This document shows, in pieces, positions 11,765 to 22,933 of a stretch of 64,000 bases of DNA. Below the pieces are notes generated by a model, which worked only from the letters and a program-made list of their open reading frames with translations, had not been told where the DNA came from and made no database searches. Within the stretch, counting starts at the first letter, position 1, and the number at the start of each line of letters is the position of its first letter. Source of the DNA: Adiantum capillus-veneris (Eukaryota; Streptophyta; Polypodiopsida; Polypodiales; Pteridaceae); contig CM043967.1 of the NCBI GenBank assembly GCA_014529385.2, forward strand, positions 12,547,001 through 12,611,000, given 5' to 3'. A program made the translations under genes and the position numbers.

Positions 11765-12629
11765 TTCATTTTTTTTGTCCCTTCCATCCCTGCCTTGCCA
11801 TGGGAACAAGGCCCCAAAGCCCATACTCAAACACACACACAAAAGGCCACTCCCTTGGCGTTTTCGAAACAACACACACACTAAAAACTGCTCTGACTGT
11901 CATGGCGCCATCATGGCCCCCTTGAAGACCTTGTACAGCTCCGCAAGCTCGGGTCTCCATTTTGCTGCCTTAAAAGCGTGTACACACACACTCGCTATGC
12001 CTTGTACACTTGCATTCCCCACCAAGCTTGTCTGGTAGCTCTAAACACACACACACACACGTTCTCTTTCCAACGACAGACTTTGACTCGCAGTGCATGT
12101 CGAAACTTTTGCCTTCATGGCGCAATACAACCACCGATTCACAGTTGTTGTGGTAGATTCCAGCTCTCACACACACTTCATTTGCGCCATCTGTTGAGCA
12201 CTCAATGCTCCCCTGGTCCCACCTTGGCTGCTCAAGTTGGCATACACACACACCCACAAAAGGCGTCGTGCCCAAGCTTGAGCTAGGAAAAACAACACCC
12301 ACCCAGACCCACATGGCATCCACTCACCTCCTATGCCATACCAGAACATATCCTTAGGCACCACGAGGTCGCATAATCAGTTGATATGCCGGGAAGATCT
12401 GCAGGCAGGCTGAGCTCTACTCACTGCAAGTGTAGGTGGCGGGCACTACGGATGTATCTGTTGATCAGCTTATGCAAGCCTGTGTCTTACACTTGGTCCC
12501 ACCCCACGCTCGCTTTGGCTACACCGACCTCCATTTTGGGAGATGCAAACCTGCTAAAAACACACCACAACAATATACATGTGAACTCTCCTACTCGAAT
12601 AGTTGTAGCGTGCTCATATTTAGGCCTGC
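11765..12629. other. Element A interior, GC-richer segment with CA islands
   Basis: Composition changes sharply from the AT-rich leader. Short ACACAC blocks recur near 11831, 11872, 11981, 12044, 12169 and 12243 in otherwise unique sequence. Open frames of about 100 codons occur but encode nothing I recognise. It leads directly into the RNA polymerase II fragment, so it may also be captured host DNA; that is inference. Confidence 0.4.
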
Positions 12630-12910
12630 TGTGTAGAAGAACTTCAAGGCCAACAAGAAGAAGTGATGAGCAACAATTTTTACCAGAACCTCTTGAAAGA
12701 AAACAACAGCTTAACACAGAGAGAGTGCTCGATCAGTATTGCCAGTTCCTCCACCTCCTACCAGACCCTTTGTAATGATGGACACTTTTGCTCGTAGTGA
12801 GGATGATTATACTCATCAGCTTGCTGTGATTATCCACCATAACAACAGCTTGAACCTCCTGGAGCAGAACGGGGCCTTACACATATTGTTAACGAGTTTG
12901 CTTAAACTGT
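12630..12910 (+). pseudogene. NRPB1: captured fragment of RNA polymerase II largest subunit (RPB1/NRPB1)
   Basis: RPB1 is the catalytic largest subunit of nuclear RNA polymerase II. Two adjacent blocks are recognisable. In 12660-12735 the frame gives SDEQQFLPEPLERKQQLNTE, matching the RPB1 segment that runs into the LTAERVL helix. After a frame change at about 12737 the sequence gives VLPVPPPPTRPFVMMDTFAR, then SEDDYTHQLAVIIHHNN and EQNGA, matching the conserved VLPIPPPPVRPSVMMD stretch and the helix that follows. The 20-30 residues that should lie between the blocks are absent, and after EQNGA the frame drifts. The rest of the gene (about 1800 residues in the family) is missing. I infer capture by the retroelement or a separate insertion, then decay. 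Confidence 0.8.
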
Positions 12911-13017
12911 TACAATTGCAGAACCATGCGGAGTCCCTGACCCAGGCATTGAACATCGGGCTCCATCTCACTGCGCTCTACTGCTCTGCTCACAAGTCAT
13001 CAAACCTACACACATAG

Positions 13018-15879
13018 TAAAGATTCGGTCTCGTTTTTTAGCCTCACAGCCAGGACGAAGGGCCCCACAGTTCGCACACAAACACTCCTCAATGCCTAAT
13101 ATCTATCTTTCTCTCTGCTCGTGGCCACACTTCTGACTGAGTCACCTCAAAATTACCACATAAAAAAGGGGATGGTTAAATCTTTCATCACAGGATGTGT
13201 TCCCACCCATACTAACAAATAAAGAAGCGGTGATTGACCATGCAAAAACATGTGATTCCCACCCTTGAGCTCAAAATTTTGATGGCCTTGAGCTCATTGC
13301 AGACAAGAAGCGAGCAATGATCAGACTTTGCAAAATACTAGCTTAAAAATTGGCTTGAATCCGATTTTTGTTGCTATATGCTTTGAATGAAAACATTTAC
13401 TGCATAAGATCAATGTGCATTCCATTATGAAGAATTGGATTTTTTTCATGAATGTCGTAATGGTTGCAGGCTTTTGTTGCTCATAATTTTTTTGGGTGCT
13501 TGAATTGAATGGTACAAAGAATTTTCACCTAATCATAAGCTCTCTTTTCTCGTATGTTATGTATACCATACTTGCTCTTTAAAGGGCAAAAGTGTAAGCA
13601 TTGATACTGTGTGATGATTGTGAGCACTTCCATGCATAAATGAATCTCATTGCACCTAACTTTTGGCTTATGCATTAGGTTAATGCCGGCCATCTTGATT
13701 GGAAGCTTGGTTGCAAAAAGGAAATTTTTCTTTGTAATTGGCATGCGGACATGACAATTACGTTGATGGATGATGAGTTGCTGCATGGTTGGGATATTTT
13801 AGTGCTTAATATGTATGCAAAAATCCTTGAAAAGCACTAAAACATTGAGGTTTCTCGGATAGCCATAAGATATCATTTTGAGTTTGTGATTGATCATGAA
13901 ATTTTTAGTGCTTTTCTGAATGACCAAATGTTTAAAAGCACTAATGATTATGCTTTATTTTGAAAGGATGTGGTAAGAGTGTGATTTCATTGATCCAAGA
14001 AGGGGTCATCATTGCGAAAAATTGCAAAACTTGGCTATTTAGAGCCATTCCAAATTCTTTGGATTAAAAGTTGTATACATGCTAGCTCATAGCTTGGTCA
14101 AAAGTTAATTTTTTTCATTTGAGCTAGTGTTTACCCAACTTTTTTGAAAGCTTTCAAGTATAAAATTTGGCTATTGAGAGCCATTCATTTTCATTTCACT
14201 AAGTTGCAGTCATCTCTAGCTCGTAGCGTGCTCTAAAATTGTAGAATTTCATGAGCTAGTTGCCAGCCAACTTTTTGAAAAGCTTAAAAATGTAAAATTC
14301 AGATTTCAAGAGCCAGTCCGTTTCATCAAAGTTTCATTATTTTCAGCTCTTGGCTTGTTTTTTAAGTCCATATTTCATTGAGGTAGAAACTAATCAACCT
14401 TGAAACATGCATGAAAGATGGTAAAAATTGTAAAATTTGCTTACGTAGAAGCTCATTTTATCTCTCATGGTTGTTATGTATGCATAAACTTGCTATCAAA
14501 GAGCATCATGTACATGACCAAAGTTACTTTTTTCCCTTGGGTTTTTTCCCTTTGGCAAATTCGGGTATGCAAGACCCTAGCTTTAGGTTTTTATTGATGT
14601 TTTTTGTGTGCTTTTGGATTTCAATAAAAGGCCTTTGGAGCTTGTGTTTACACTTAGCTTCAAAAAGCTTCTTTTGCCAATAAAAGGACCAAGAGACTTC
14701 TCGACACAAAGGGGATGCTTGCTCAAGGATGCACAAAGAGCATGAATAAGTGTAATCCTTCCATGATTTTGCTCTTTTATTCATCTTTCCATTCTCTATG
14801 CTTGCTTAAGTAATTTTTGCTTCTAAGCTATGGTTCTTTCATGTTCAAAAGCTAAGCATCCTAAAGTTTTAACGCCTGGCTTTGTGAATATTAACTCATC
14901 AAAAAAATAGGTTTTATCATAGGTAATTGGCCTTGACTTTAGGTTAATGTAGGTTCATTTCTCATTAGTCCTAGACTCTTAGTGATAGTCTTAATACTCC
15001 ATTCATTTTTAATATGACCTAGGGCTATGATTAGGCTTTAGTCCTTTAGTCCAATTGCCATTAGCATCTCATCTTGGAAGAAATAAACAAGTGCTAAAAA
15101 AAATGAAACAATTAAGCAAAAAAGTGTCAAGAAAACGTAGCAAAAAAATGCTACTAGACACTTGAAAACAAAATTTATATTGTGTCTATGTGAGGCATAG
15201 AGCCTTATTGGCACTTGGCAGGCGAGGAGAATCACCTTCACTCGCTTGGTCAAGGCCCTAAACCGATACCTTGGGCTGATAGGGGTTAGCCGTCACCTTG
15301 GTAGGCTAGTAGGCTTTTGGAACACCTTCTTGAGGGTTCGAGGAGCCGAGAGTCGTACCTAGACTTGCCTTGGGGTGGTAGCCTTGTGTTGTGATTTAGT
15401 TTTTTTCTATGAATGACAAAAACAAAACTTCCATGAGCTTCAAAAAAGCTTTGACAATGTACTAATAGATTAGGAGCTTTTTTATAGCCCATAGACATGA
15501 TAGACTTGAATGATTTACTAATATTGGTCACATAGTTTTAAGGCTAGAGGTTAAAGAACTTGCATTAGCTTAGGGTCTTAACTGATTGCTTGTGTTTCAT
15601 GAATAAAATTGAAATTTCGAGTGGTTTAATCTTCATGATAGTTAGGTGTTTTTTTGATTTATGTTGTCTAGTTTTTTACTATGATTCAGCCATCTTTTAG
15701 AAGCAAAAAATTCACATTGCATGATTGTTCAATGTGCTTTATGTTTTATTCATTCTTGGTGGCCTTTTGATGTTCATTACTTGTTCTTATGAATTGCAGC
15801 CCAACATTTCTTCCATCGACTTACTTTCTGCCATGTCACCGTGTTTTGCTTCACCGGTACACGAGAATGTGCATCAAAT
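13018..15879. other. Element A interior, AT-rich 3' part
   Basis: No coding capacity was found. Three degenerate units of about 130 bp, each with an 'agagcca' phrase (near 14039, 14176 and 14309), form a weak tandem array at 14030-14330. From about 14608 onward the sequence is repeated in inverted orientation at 18339-19618 inside element A'. Confidence 0.6.
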
Positions 15880-15893
15880 TAGGAAGGGGGGAA
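15880..15893 (+). other. Element A polypurine tract
   Basis: AGGAAGGGGGGAA lies directly before the 3' LTR start TGTTAGC. The inverted counterpart in A' is at 18339-18352. It primes plus-strand DNA synthesis in LTR elements. Confidence 0.8.
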
Positions 15894-16131
15894 TGTTAGC
15901 AACAGCTAACACACGCTACACTGAATATGCATAAAGCGGGAGATATGCTATGGTTGTGCATAATATTTTCAACACACTTTGTATAGGTCTTGGGCTCACT
16001 TGGAGTTCCAAAGTTGTATATGCTAGTTAGAGGGCTCAAACTTAAACCCATAGTAGAAGGGATTGTGGTGAAAACTTTTAAAAGGAAGCTTTTATGCAAG
16101 GAGGTTTCATTCTTGAGGATCCACTTTTGAG

Positions 16132-16187
<56 letters not shown>

Positions 16188-17386
16188 TTCACTCTATGGC
16201 CTAGCCTTGAGCTTAACGTTTATGCTTAAGTGGCTAGTGCTAACCATTGTAATTAGAGTAAGCTCCTCTTGATTAATCCAATTCCTATTTTATCATTAGT
16301 CTTATCTTTGTTAGGAAATAAGACGTAGCTAAATAGATAATTGAGTAGATTACTTAATGGAGAGAGAGAAATTTACATACACGAGATTATAGAGTAGAGA
16401 GAGAGAGAGAGTACACACGATATACGTGGTTCACCCAATGTGGGCTACGTCCACGGGAAAGCAGCCACTCAATGGCTTTAGTACTTCAAAACAAGAAGTA
16501 GTTTACAAAGGGATTATACCCTTAATGGAGCTCCCGCCTTGCTTCACTCTCACCACCTCACACTCACCTTGTTGCATCAACTTCACACTATGAAATGTGT
16601 GTAGAAATGGCCTCCTTTTATAGGCCAAAAGGGCTGCCCTCTCTCATGAGAGGCAGCCATGTGTAGCCGCCCTTGTGTAGATAAGTCCAAATCGGACCCT
16701 TCAATCCGCCGACCATGTGTGGCCGCCCTTGAGAAGACAAGTCTGCTTTTGACTACTGTCCATAATATGCCCCTGATTTTTGGCCTTGAAAATTTTGGTT
16801 TTCGGCGAGTGATTTTCCTTCACGCACGATGGATTCTCCTCATAATGGGGGCCGTACAAATGTGCGCTTTTACCACAGAAGATTACAAGGTAAATCAGGC
16901 TCCATACTTAACAATCTTCTCTACATTTCATTATGTCATGGAGTAGTATTACACTCTCATTATTCTAGATTTGAGAGAGATATGTACTTCTTGCTATTAA
17001 CCACTCATATTCTTCTACAAGCGTTCGATTTGTGATATTTAGCATCACTAATTAGGTTGATTAAGTTGGGTCTTAATCTTGTTATTAGTGTGTGCGTCCT
17101 ATTGCTTGTTTGTGTGTAGATAGGTTTTATGAAACTCTAGCACCATTCACCTCGTGTGTGTAGCTATTGATGAAGTGCCATGATTGACATGTGGTAATTA
17201 GTGTGTGCCTTATCATTAGTGTGCTTGGGGTTTCTAGTGTATGGTAAGTCGGACTTCGATGGACTTGATGTGTGAAGGAGTTGATAGATTAGTGATTAAA
17301 GAATGACTAGAGTTAGTCTTGCCATGGCTAATCTCTACTTGCATTGGAGAGGTGATCTCTTGAATCCGTTATTTCTATTCATCCGT
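15894..17386 (+). repeat. Element A 3' LTR, interrupted and truncated
   Basis: Begins TGTTAGCAACAGCTAACA, which is itself a hairpin (TGTTAGC..GCTAACA). It contains a (TC)n tract at about 16133-16184, is split by the solo LTR at 16309-16913, and stops at ctattcatccg, about 100 bp before the expected end. Confidence 0.85.
16309..16913. mobile_element. solo LTR with 5-bp target duplication
   Basis: A 605-bp insertion beginning TGTTAGGAAATAAGACG and ending CCATACTTAACA splits the element A LTR between ttatctt and ctctacattt. The 5-bp duplication ATCTT is present at 16304-16308 and 16914-16918. Inverted ends TGTTA/TAACA and the phrase atatacgtggttcaccc are typical of plant copia LTRs. There is no internal region, so it arose by LTR-LTR recombination. 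The uninterrupted sequence is seen in the other A-family LTRs. Either strand is possible. Confidence 0.9.
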
Positions 17387-17390
17387 TATT

Positions 17391-18338
17391 GCATTGTAGC
17401 ACGACCTAATCGCAACCAACACAAAATTATCAAATCCGTGGATCGGGAACCCGGCTAGGGCATGGAAGCACAAGCATCGGATGAATAGAAATATAGGATT
17501 CAAGAGATCACCTTTCCAATGCAAGTAGGGATTAGCCATGGCAAGACTAACTCTAATCATTCTCTAATCACTAATCTATCAACTCCTTCACACATCAAGT
17601 CCACCAAAGTCCGACTTATCATAGACTAGAGACCCCAAGCACACTAATGATAAGCACACACTAACTACCACATGTCAATCATGGTACTTCATCAATAGCT
17701 ACACACACGAGGTGAATGGTGCTAGAGTTTCATAAAACCTATCTACACACAGACAAACAATAGGACGCACACACTATTTACAAGATTAAGATCCAACTTA
17801 ATCAACCTAATTAGTGATGCTAAATATCACAAATGGAACGCTTGTAGAAGAATAAAAGTGGTTAATAGCAAGAAGTACATACCTCTCTCAAATCTAGAAT
17901 AATGAGAGTGTAATACTACTCCATGACATAATGAAATGTAGAGAAGATAAGACTAATGAGAAAATAGGAATTAGATTAATCAAGAAGAGCTTACTCTAAT
18001 TACAATGGTTAACAATAGGCTCTTAAGCATAAACATTAAGCTCAAGGCTAGGCCATAGAGTGAACACTGAAGAGAGAGAGAGAGCTCTCAAAAGTGGATC
18101 CTCAAGAGTGGATACTCAAGAATGAAGCCTCCTTCCATAAAGGATTCCTTTTAAAGGCTTTCACCACAATCCCTTCTACTATGGGTTTAAGTTTGAGCCC
18201 TCTAACTAGCATATACAACTTTGGAACTCCAAGTGATCCCAAAACTTATACAAAGTGTGTTGGAAATATTATGCACAACCATAGCATATCTCCCACTTGA
18301 TGCATATTTAGTGTAGCCTATGTTAGCCGCTGCTAACA
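17391..18338 (-). repeat. Element A' 3' LTR
   Basis: Inverted copy of the A LTR. Its internal microsatellite is only about eight GA units (near 18072-18088), against about 26-27 CT units in the two A LTRs. It ends next to the inverted PPT tccccccttcct at 18339. Confidence 0.85.
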
Positions 18339-19628
18339 TTCCCCCCTTCCTAATTTGGTGCACGCCCTCGTGTGTCGGTGAAGCAAAACACGGTGACATG
18401 GTAGAAAGAAAGTCCATGGAAGAAATGTTGGGCTGCAATCATAAGAACAAGTGATGAGCATCAAAAACATAAAGCACATTGAGAATTATGCATTATGAAT
18501 TTTTTGCTTCTAAAAGATGGGTGAATCATAGTCAAAAACTAAAACATAAAGTAAAAAAGACACTCAACTATCATGAAGATTAAACCACTTAACATTTTAG
18601 TTCTATGCATGAAACACAAGCAATCAATTAAGACCCTCAGCTAATGCAAGGTCATAAACCTACTAGCCTAAAAACTATGTGACCAATCTTAATAAATCAT
18701 TCAAGCCTATCATGTCTATGGGCTATAAAAAAGCTCCTAATCTATTAGTACATTGTCACATCTTTTTGAAGCTCATAGAAGTTTGTTTTTTGTCATTCAT
18801 TGAAAACAGTAAAGCACAATACAAGGCTACCACCCCAAGGCAAGTTTAGGTACGACTCTCGGCTCCTTGAACACTCAAGCAAGTGTTCCAAAAGCTTACT
18901 AGCCTACCAAGGCGACGGCTAACCCCTATTAGCCCAGGGCATCAATTTAGGGCCTTGACCAAGCGAGCCAAAGTGATTCCCTTCGCCTGCCAAGTGCCAA
19001 TAATGCGCTAGGTCTTACATAGACACAACATAACATGGAAATTTTCTTTTCATGTGTCTAGTAGCATTTTTGCTACTTTTTCTTGACACTTTTTTGCTTC
19101 ATTGATTCATTTTTTAGCACTTTTTGTTTCTTCCAACGTGAGATGCTTATGGCAATTGGACTAAAGGACTAAAGCCTAATCATAGCCCTAGATCATGTTA
19201 AAAATGAATGGAGTATGAAGACTATCACTAAGAGTCTAGGACTAATGAGAAATGAACCTACATTAACCAAAGGTCAAGGAAAATTACTTATGATTATCAC
19301 ACATAAAACCTAATTTTTTGATGAGTTAATATTCACAAAGCAAAGTGTTGAAACTTTAGGATGCCTAGCTTTTGAACATGAGAGAACCATAGCATAGAAG
19401 CAAGAATTACTTAAGCCAAGCATAGAGAATGGAAAGATGAATAAAAGAGCAAAATCATGGAAGGATTACACCTATTCATGCTCTTTGTGCATCCTTGAGC
19501 AAGCATCCCCTTTGTGTAGAGAAGTCTCTTGATCCTTTTATTTGCAAAAGAAGCTTTTTGAAGCTAAGTGTAAACACAAGCTCCAAAGGCCTTTTATTGA
19601 AATCCAAAAGCACACAAATGCCGCCAAA

Positions 19629-20574
19629 TGTTGGGAGGCATTGTAGCACGACCTAATCGCAACCCACACAAAATTATCAAATCCGTGGAACGGTAACCCG
19701 GAAGCACGAGCATCGGATGAATAGAAATAGGGGATTCAAGAGATCACCTCTCCCATGCAAGTAGAGACTAGCCATGGCAAGATTAACTCTAATTATTCTC
19801 TAATCACTAATCTATCAACTCCTACACACATCAAGTCCACCGAAGTCCGACTTACCATAGACTAGAAACCCCAAGGACACTAATGATAAGGCACACACTA
19901 ATTACCACATGTCAATCACGGCACTTCATCAGTAGCTACACACACGAGGTAAATGGTGCTAGAGTTTCATAAAACCTATCTACACACAAGCAAACAATAG
20001 GCCACACACACTAATTACAAGATTAAGACCCACCTTAATCAACCTAATTAGTGCTGCTAAATATCACAAATTGAACGCTTGTAGAAGAATAGAAGTGGTT
20101 AATAGCAAGAAGTACAAACCTCTCTCAAATCTAGAATAATGAGAGTGTAATACTACTCCATGACATAATGAAATGTAGAGAAGATAAGACTAATGAGAAA
20201 ATAGGAATTAGATTAATCAAGAAGAGCTTACTCTAATTACAATGGTTAACACTAGGCTCTTAAGCATAAACATTAAGCTCAAGGCTAGGCCATAGAGTGA
20301 ACATTGAAGAGAGAGAGAGAGCTCTCAAAAGTGGATCCTCAAGAGTGGATACTCAAGAATGAAGCCTCCTTCCATAAAGGCTTCCTTGTAAAGGCTTTCA
20401 CCACAATCCCTTCTACTATGGGTTTAAGTTTGAGCCCTCTAACTAGCATATACAACTTTGGAACTCCAAGTGAGCCCAAGACTTATACAAAGCGTGTTGG
20501 AAATATTATGCTCAACCATAGCATATCTCCCACTTGATGCATATTCGGTGTAGCCTGTGTTAGCCACTGCTAAT
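19629..20574 (-). repeat. Element A' 5' LTR
   Basis: Inverted copy of the A LTR with about seven GA units (near 20309-20322). It is followed at its outer edge by a CT/CA simple repeat that also borders element G. Confidence 0.85.
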
Positions 20575-20898
20575 ACTCTCTCTCTCACACACACACACAT
20601 GCTGTTGTTAAAACGAGGATTAACTCCCTCTGGTATATTGGAGGGGCTTGTCTTCATTGCCTCAGTATAATTAACTGGGGTTTAGTCTCAATATCTTGTA
20701 TTGACCTAGGAAATCTCTTGTAAAAAAGAGGGGTGTGTATTAAAGAAGTGAAATTCTTAAATAGGAAAATTGTTGGTGGATTCTTAATATATTACCTAGT
20801 GAGTTAAGGAAGGGTTTGGGCGAACTGGATTGACTCTACATACGGTGTCCTCTAAGCTTGATGATGTGGTGGCCCCCTGAAGGCATCTTCCATACAAC

Positions 20899-20960
<62 letters not shown>

Positions 20961-21045
20961 GAGGCGGCGCTGATGCTTTTCCCCCTCTTGAAGACGGACC
21001 CATCTTGCTGCTATGAATGGGCTGTTGCGACTGGCTCCATAGCCT

Positions 21046-21053
21046 ATAAAAGG
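21046..21053 (+). promoter_or_regulatory. TATA box in element G terminal repeat
   Basis: TATAAAAG stands in agcctataaaaggtgagctt, conserved in the right repeat near 27337. It is the likely core promoter of the element. The start site is inferred 25-35 bp downstream and is not visible. Confidence 0.5.
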
Positions 21054-21551
21054 TGAGCTTCCATGCTCATTTAGCATTGGTACTCGTGTACGTATGTGGT
21101 ATGTGTGTAATAGTGAAAAATTTTTATACCTTAAGATTGTGAGGATTTAGCCCGAAAGGGGGTGTGTGTTGTTGTCTCTATACCAAAAGGCAAAGACAAA
21201 CAATCTATTGGAGCTAGCTGCTCCGACTCAATCTCAGGTGACTTTGAAATCAAAATGGACTACTGTCCGAGCTGCTTAGTTGTGGTGTGATTCACCTTTT
21301 GATATTATAGTAGAACTCATGCATGTTCTTCACTATACTAAGTCGATGTATGATAGTTAAGAAAATTGTTGGCTTCTTCATCTGACCCTTAGGTATCTAT
21401 AGCTCTGGTTTTTTTTGTCTCTTTCAAGCTCAATGGAAATTTCCAAATTTTGTCTACTAAACGGTCATAGGGATGTATATTCACAGTAAAATACATTGAA
21501 AGATCTTTCTCAATGCAGGTTAATGGTTGCCTTGTGTTTCCTTTAAAAAAA

Positions 21552-22933
21552 GTAATGTCTGATGGTTCTATGACCCTAATTTATGGTAGGTATTGGCTTA
21601 CCTTTGCGGTATAAGTCAAACGGCCCAGAATTGTTTATTGGGGCAGCTATTGCGGTTACATTTCTCTGATGTAGTGCTTCTAGGGTTTTGGTATTAAGCT
21701 TACCTATCTTACTCAGGTACGGTCTATACTTGTTGATCGTTAATTCACTGGCAAGATACTCATGTGGCCGAATACGGTTGTATGGTTGAAATGGTAAGTG
21801 GCTGAATATGGTTTTGAGTATGGTTGTGAAGGATATGAAATGTGGCCAAATATGTTGTGCCTGGTACGCTATGGCTGCCCAGCGGCCAAATATGGGTGCT
21901 ACATTTGGATATGGCTGCTTATATGGCCGAGTGGTTGTGAATATGTTAAGAGGGGTTGTGGCCAAATATGGTTGTGGATATGGTTGCCAAGTATGGTTGC
22001 GCATGGTACACTATGGCTGCTTATATGGCCAAATATGGTGTTTATTGCATCTTATGTAATGGGTATTGATAACATCCCCTGGGCATATGGAACAACTAGG
22101 GGACTCTGGAATGTCTCATTGTTATGGGTTTATGGTTAAAGGGATTTGAGCATTCATACTTATTATCTTTTATATGGTTTTTTGGACTCCAACTAGGTAG
22201 AGAGTAGTACACACTCACGAACATCTCTTTGTGTGTAATGTCTTATGTTTCTCTTACAAACTGGTAGATGACCCTATTTAAGGTAGGTATTGGCTTACCT
22301 TTGTGGTTTAAGTCATGCGACTTGGGAATGCTTTGTTGGGCAGCTACTGCAGTTATATTTTTGATGTAGTGCCTCTAGGGTTTTGGTATTTAAGCTTACC
22401 TATCTTACTTAAGTACGATATATAATTGTTGATCGTAGTGTGACAGATCATTGGCAAAACTACTCTTGTGGCAGAATACGGTTAAGATGGTTGTGGCTGA
22501 ATATGGTTATGATTATGGTTGTGAAAGGTATGAAACGTAGCGAATATGCTATGCATGGTACCTTATGGCTGCCCATGTGACCGAATATGGTTGCTACTTC
22601 TGGATATGACTGCTCATATGGCCGAGTGGCTGTGAAAATGGTAAGAAGGGCTGTGGCCAAATATGGTTGCGGATATGGTTACCAAGTATGGTGTGCATGG
22701 TAACATATGGCTGATTATACAGCCAAATATGGTTGTTTATTGCATCTTATGTGTTGGACATTGGTAACATACACCCTTGGCTTATGAAACAACTAAGGGA
22801 CTCTGAAATGTCTCACAGTTTTGTACTTTTATGGTTAAAAGGAGTTGAGCATTCATACCTACTATCTTTTATATGTTTTTTTTTACTCCATCTAGATAGG
22901 AGTAGTATACGCTTACTAACATCTCTTCGTGTT
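21552..22933 (+). repeat. 684-bp tandem pair with ATATGGCCGAATATGG motifs (left array)
   Basis: Units start near 21552 and 22236 with taatgtct.atg and gtaggtattggcttacc. Each contains many short diverged copies of a 15-18 base word such as ggccgaatatggttg. Open frames through the array (up to 113 codons) are just translations of the short repeat. Confidence 0.85.

Larger units (their letters stand above)
8859..17386 (+). mobile_element. Element A: large non-coding LTR retroelement (LARD-like)
   Basis: 5' LTR 8859-9823, primer site from 9824, internal region to 15879, polypurine tract 15880-15893, and 3' LTR from 15894 to a truncation at 17386. The LTR begins TGTTAGC (lost from the 5' copy, where a CT tract abuts it) and ends CTCCCAACA. 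The primer site reads TTTGGCACCGTTGTCAGGG, close to the TGGCGCCGTTGCCGGGGA type of Athila/Tat gypsy elements, which matches tRNA-Asp. The 6-kb interior has no gag, protease, RT or integrase, so it must have depended on another element's enzymes. It holds an RNA polymerase II gene fragment. The 3' LTR is interrupted by a solo LTR and its last 100 bp are missing. No target duplication can be assigned. Confidence 0.75.
17391..20574 (-). mobile_element. Element A': deleted A-family copy in inverted orientation
   Basis: Minus-strand reading: 5' LTR 20574-19629, eight bases of primer site (TTTGGCGG), then a jump straight to sequence equivalent to element A from about 14608, then PPT at 18352-18339 and 3' LTR 18338-17391. 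The interior is only about 1.3 kb against 6 kb in A; the RPB1 fragment and leader are gone. The 3' LTR lacks its last ten or so bases at the junction with A. Together with A it makes a palindrome with arms over 2 kb around an 88-bp spacer at 17387-17474. Confidence 0.8.

Noticed and set aside
21576-22139. 113- and 142-codon frames rich in Trp, Tyr and Gly in the element G array
   Set aside because: They translate the short ggccgaatatggttg repeat and lack any independent coding signal; the same holds for the inverted copy at 28262-29173.
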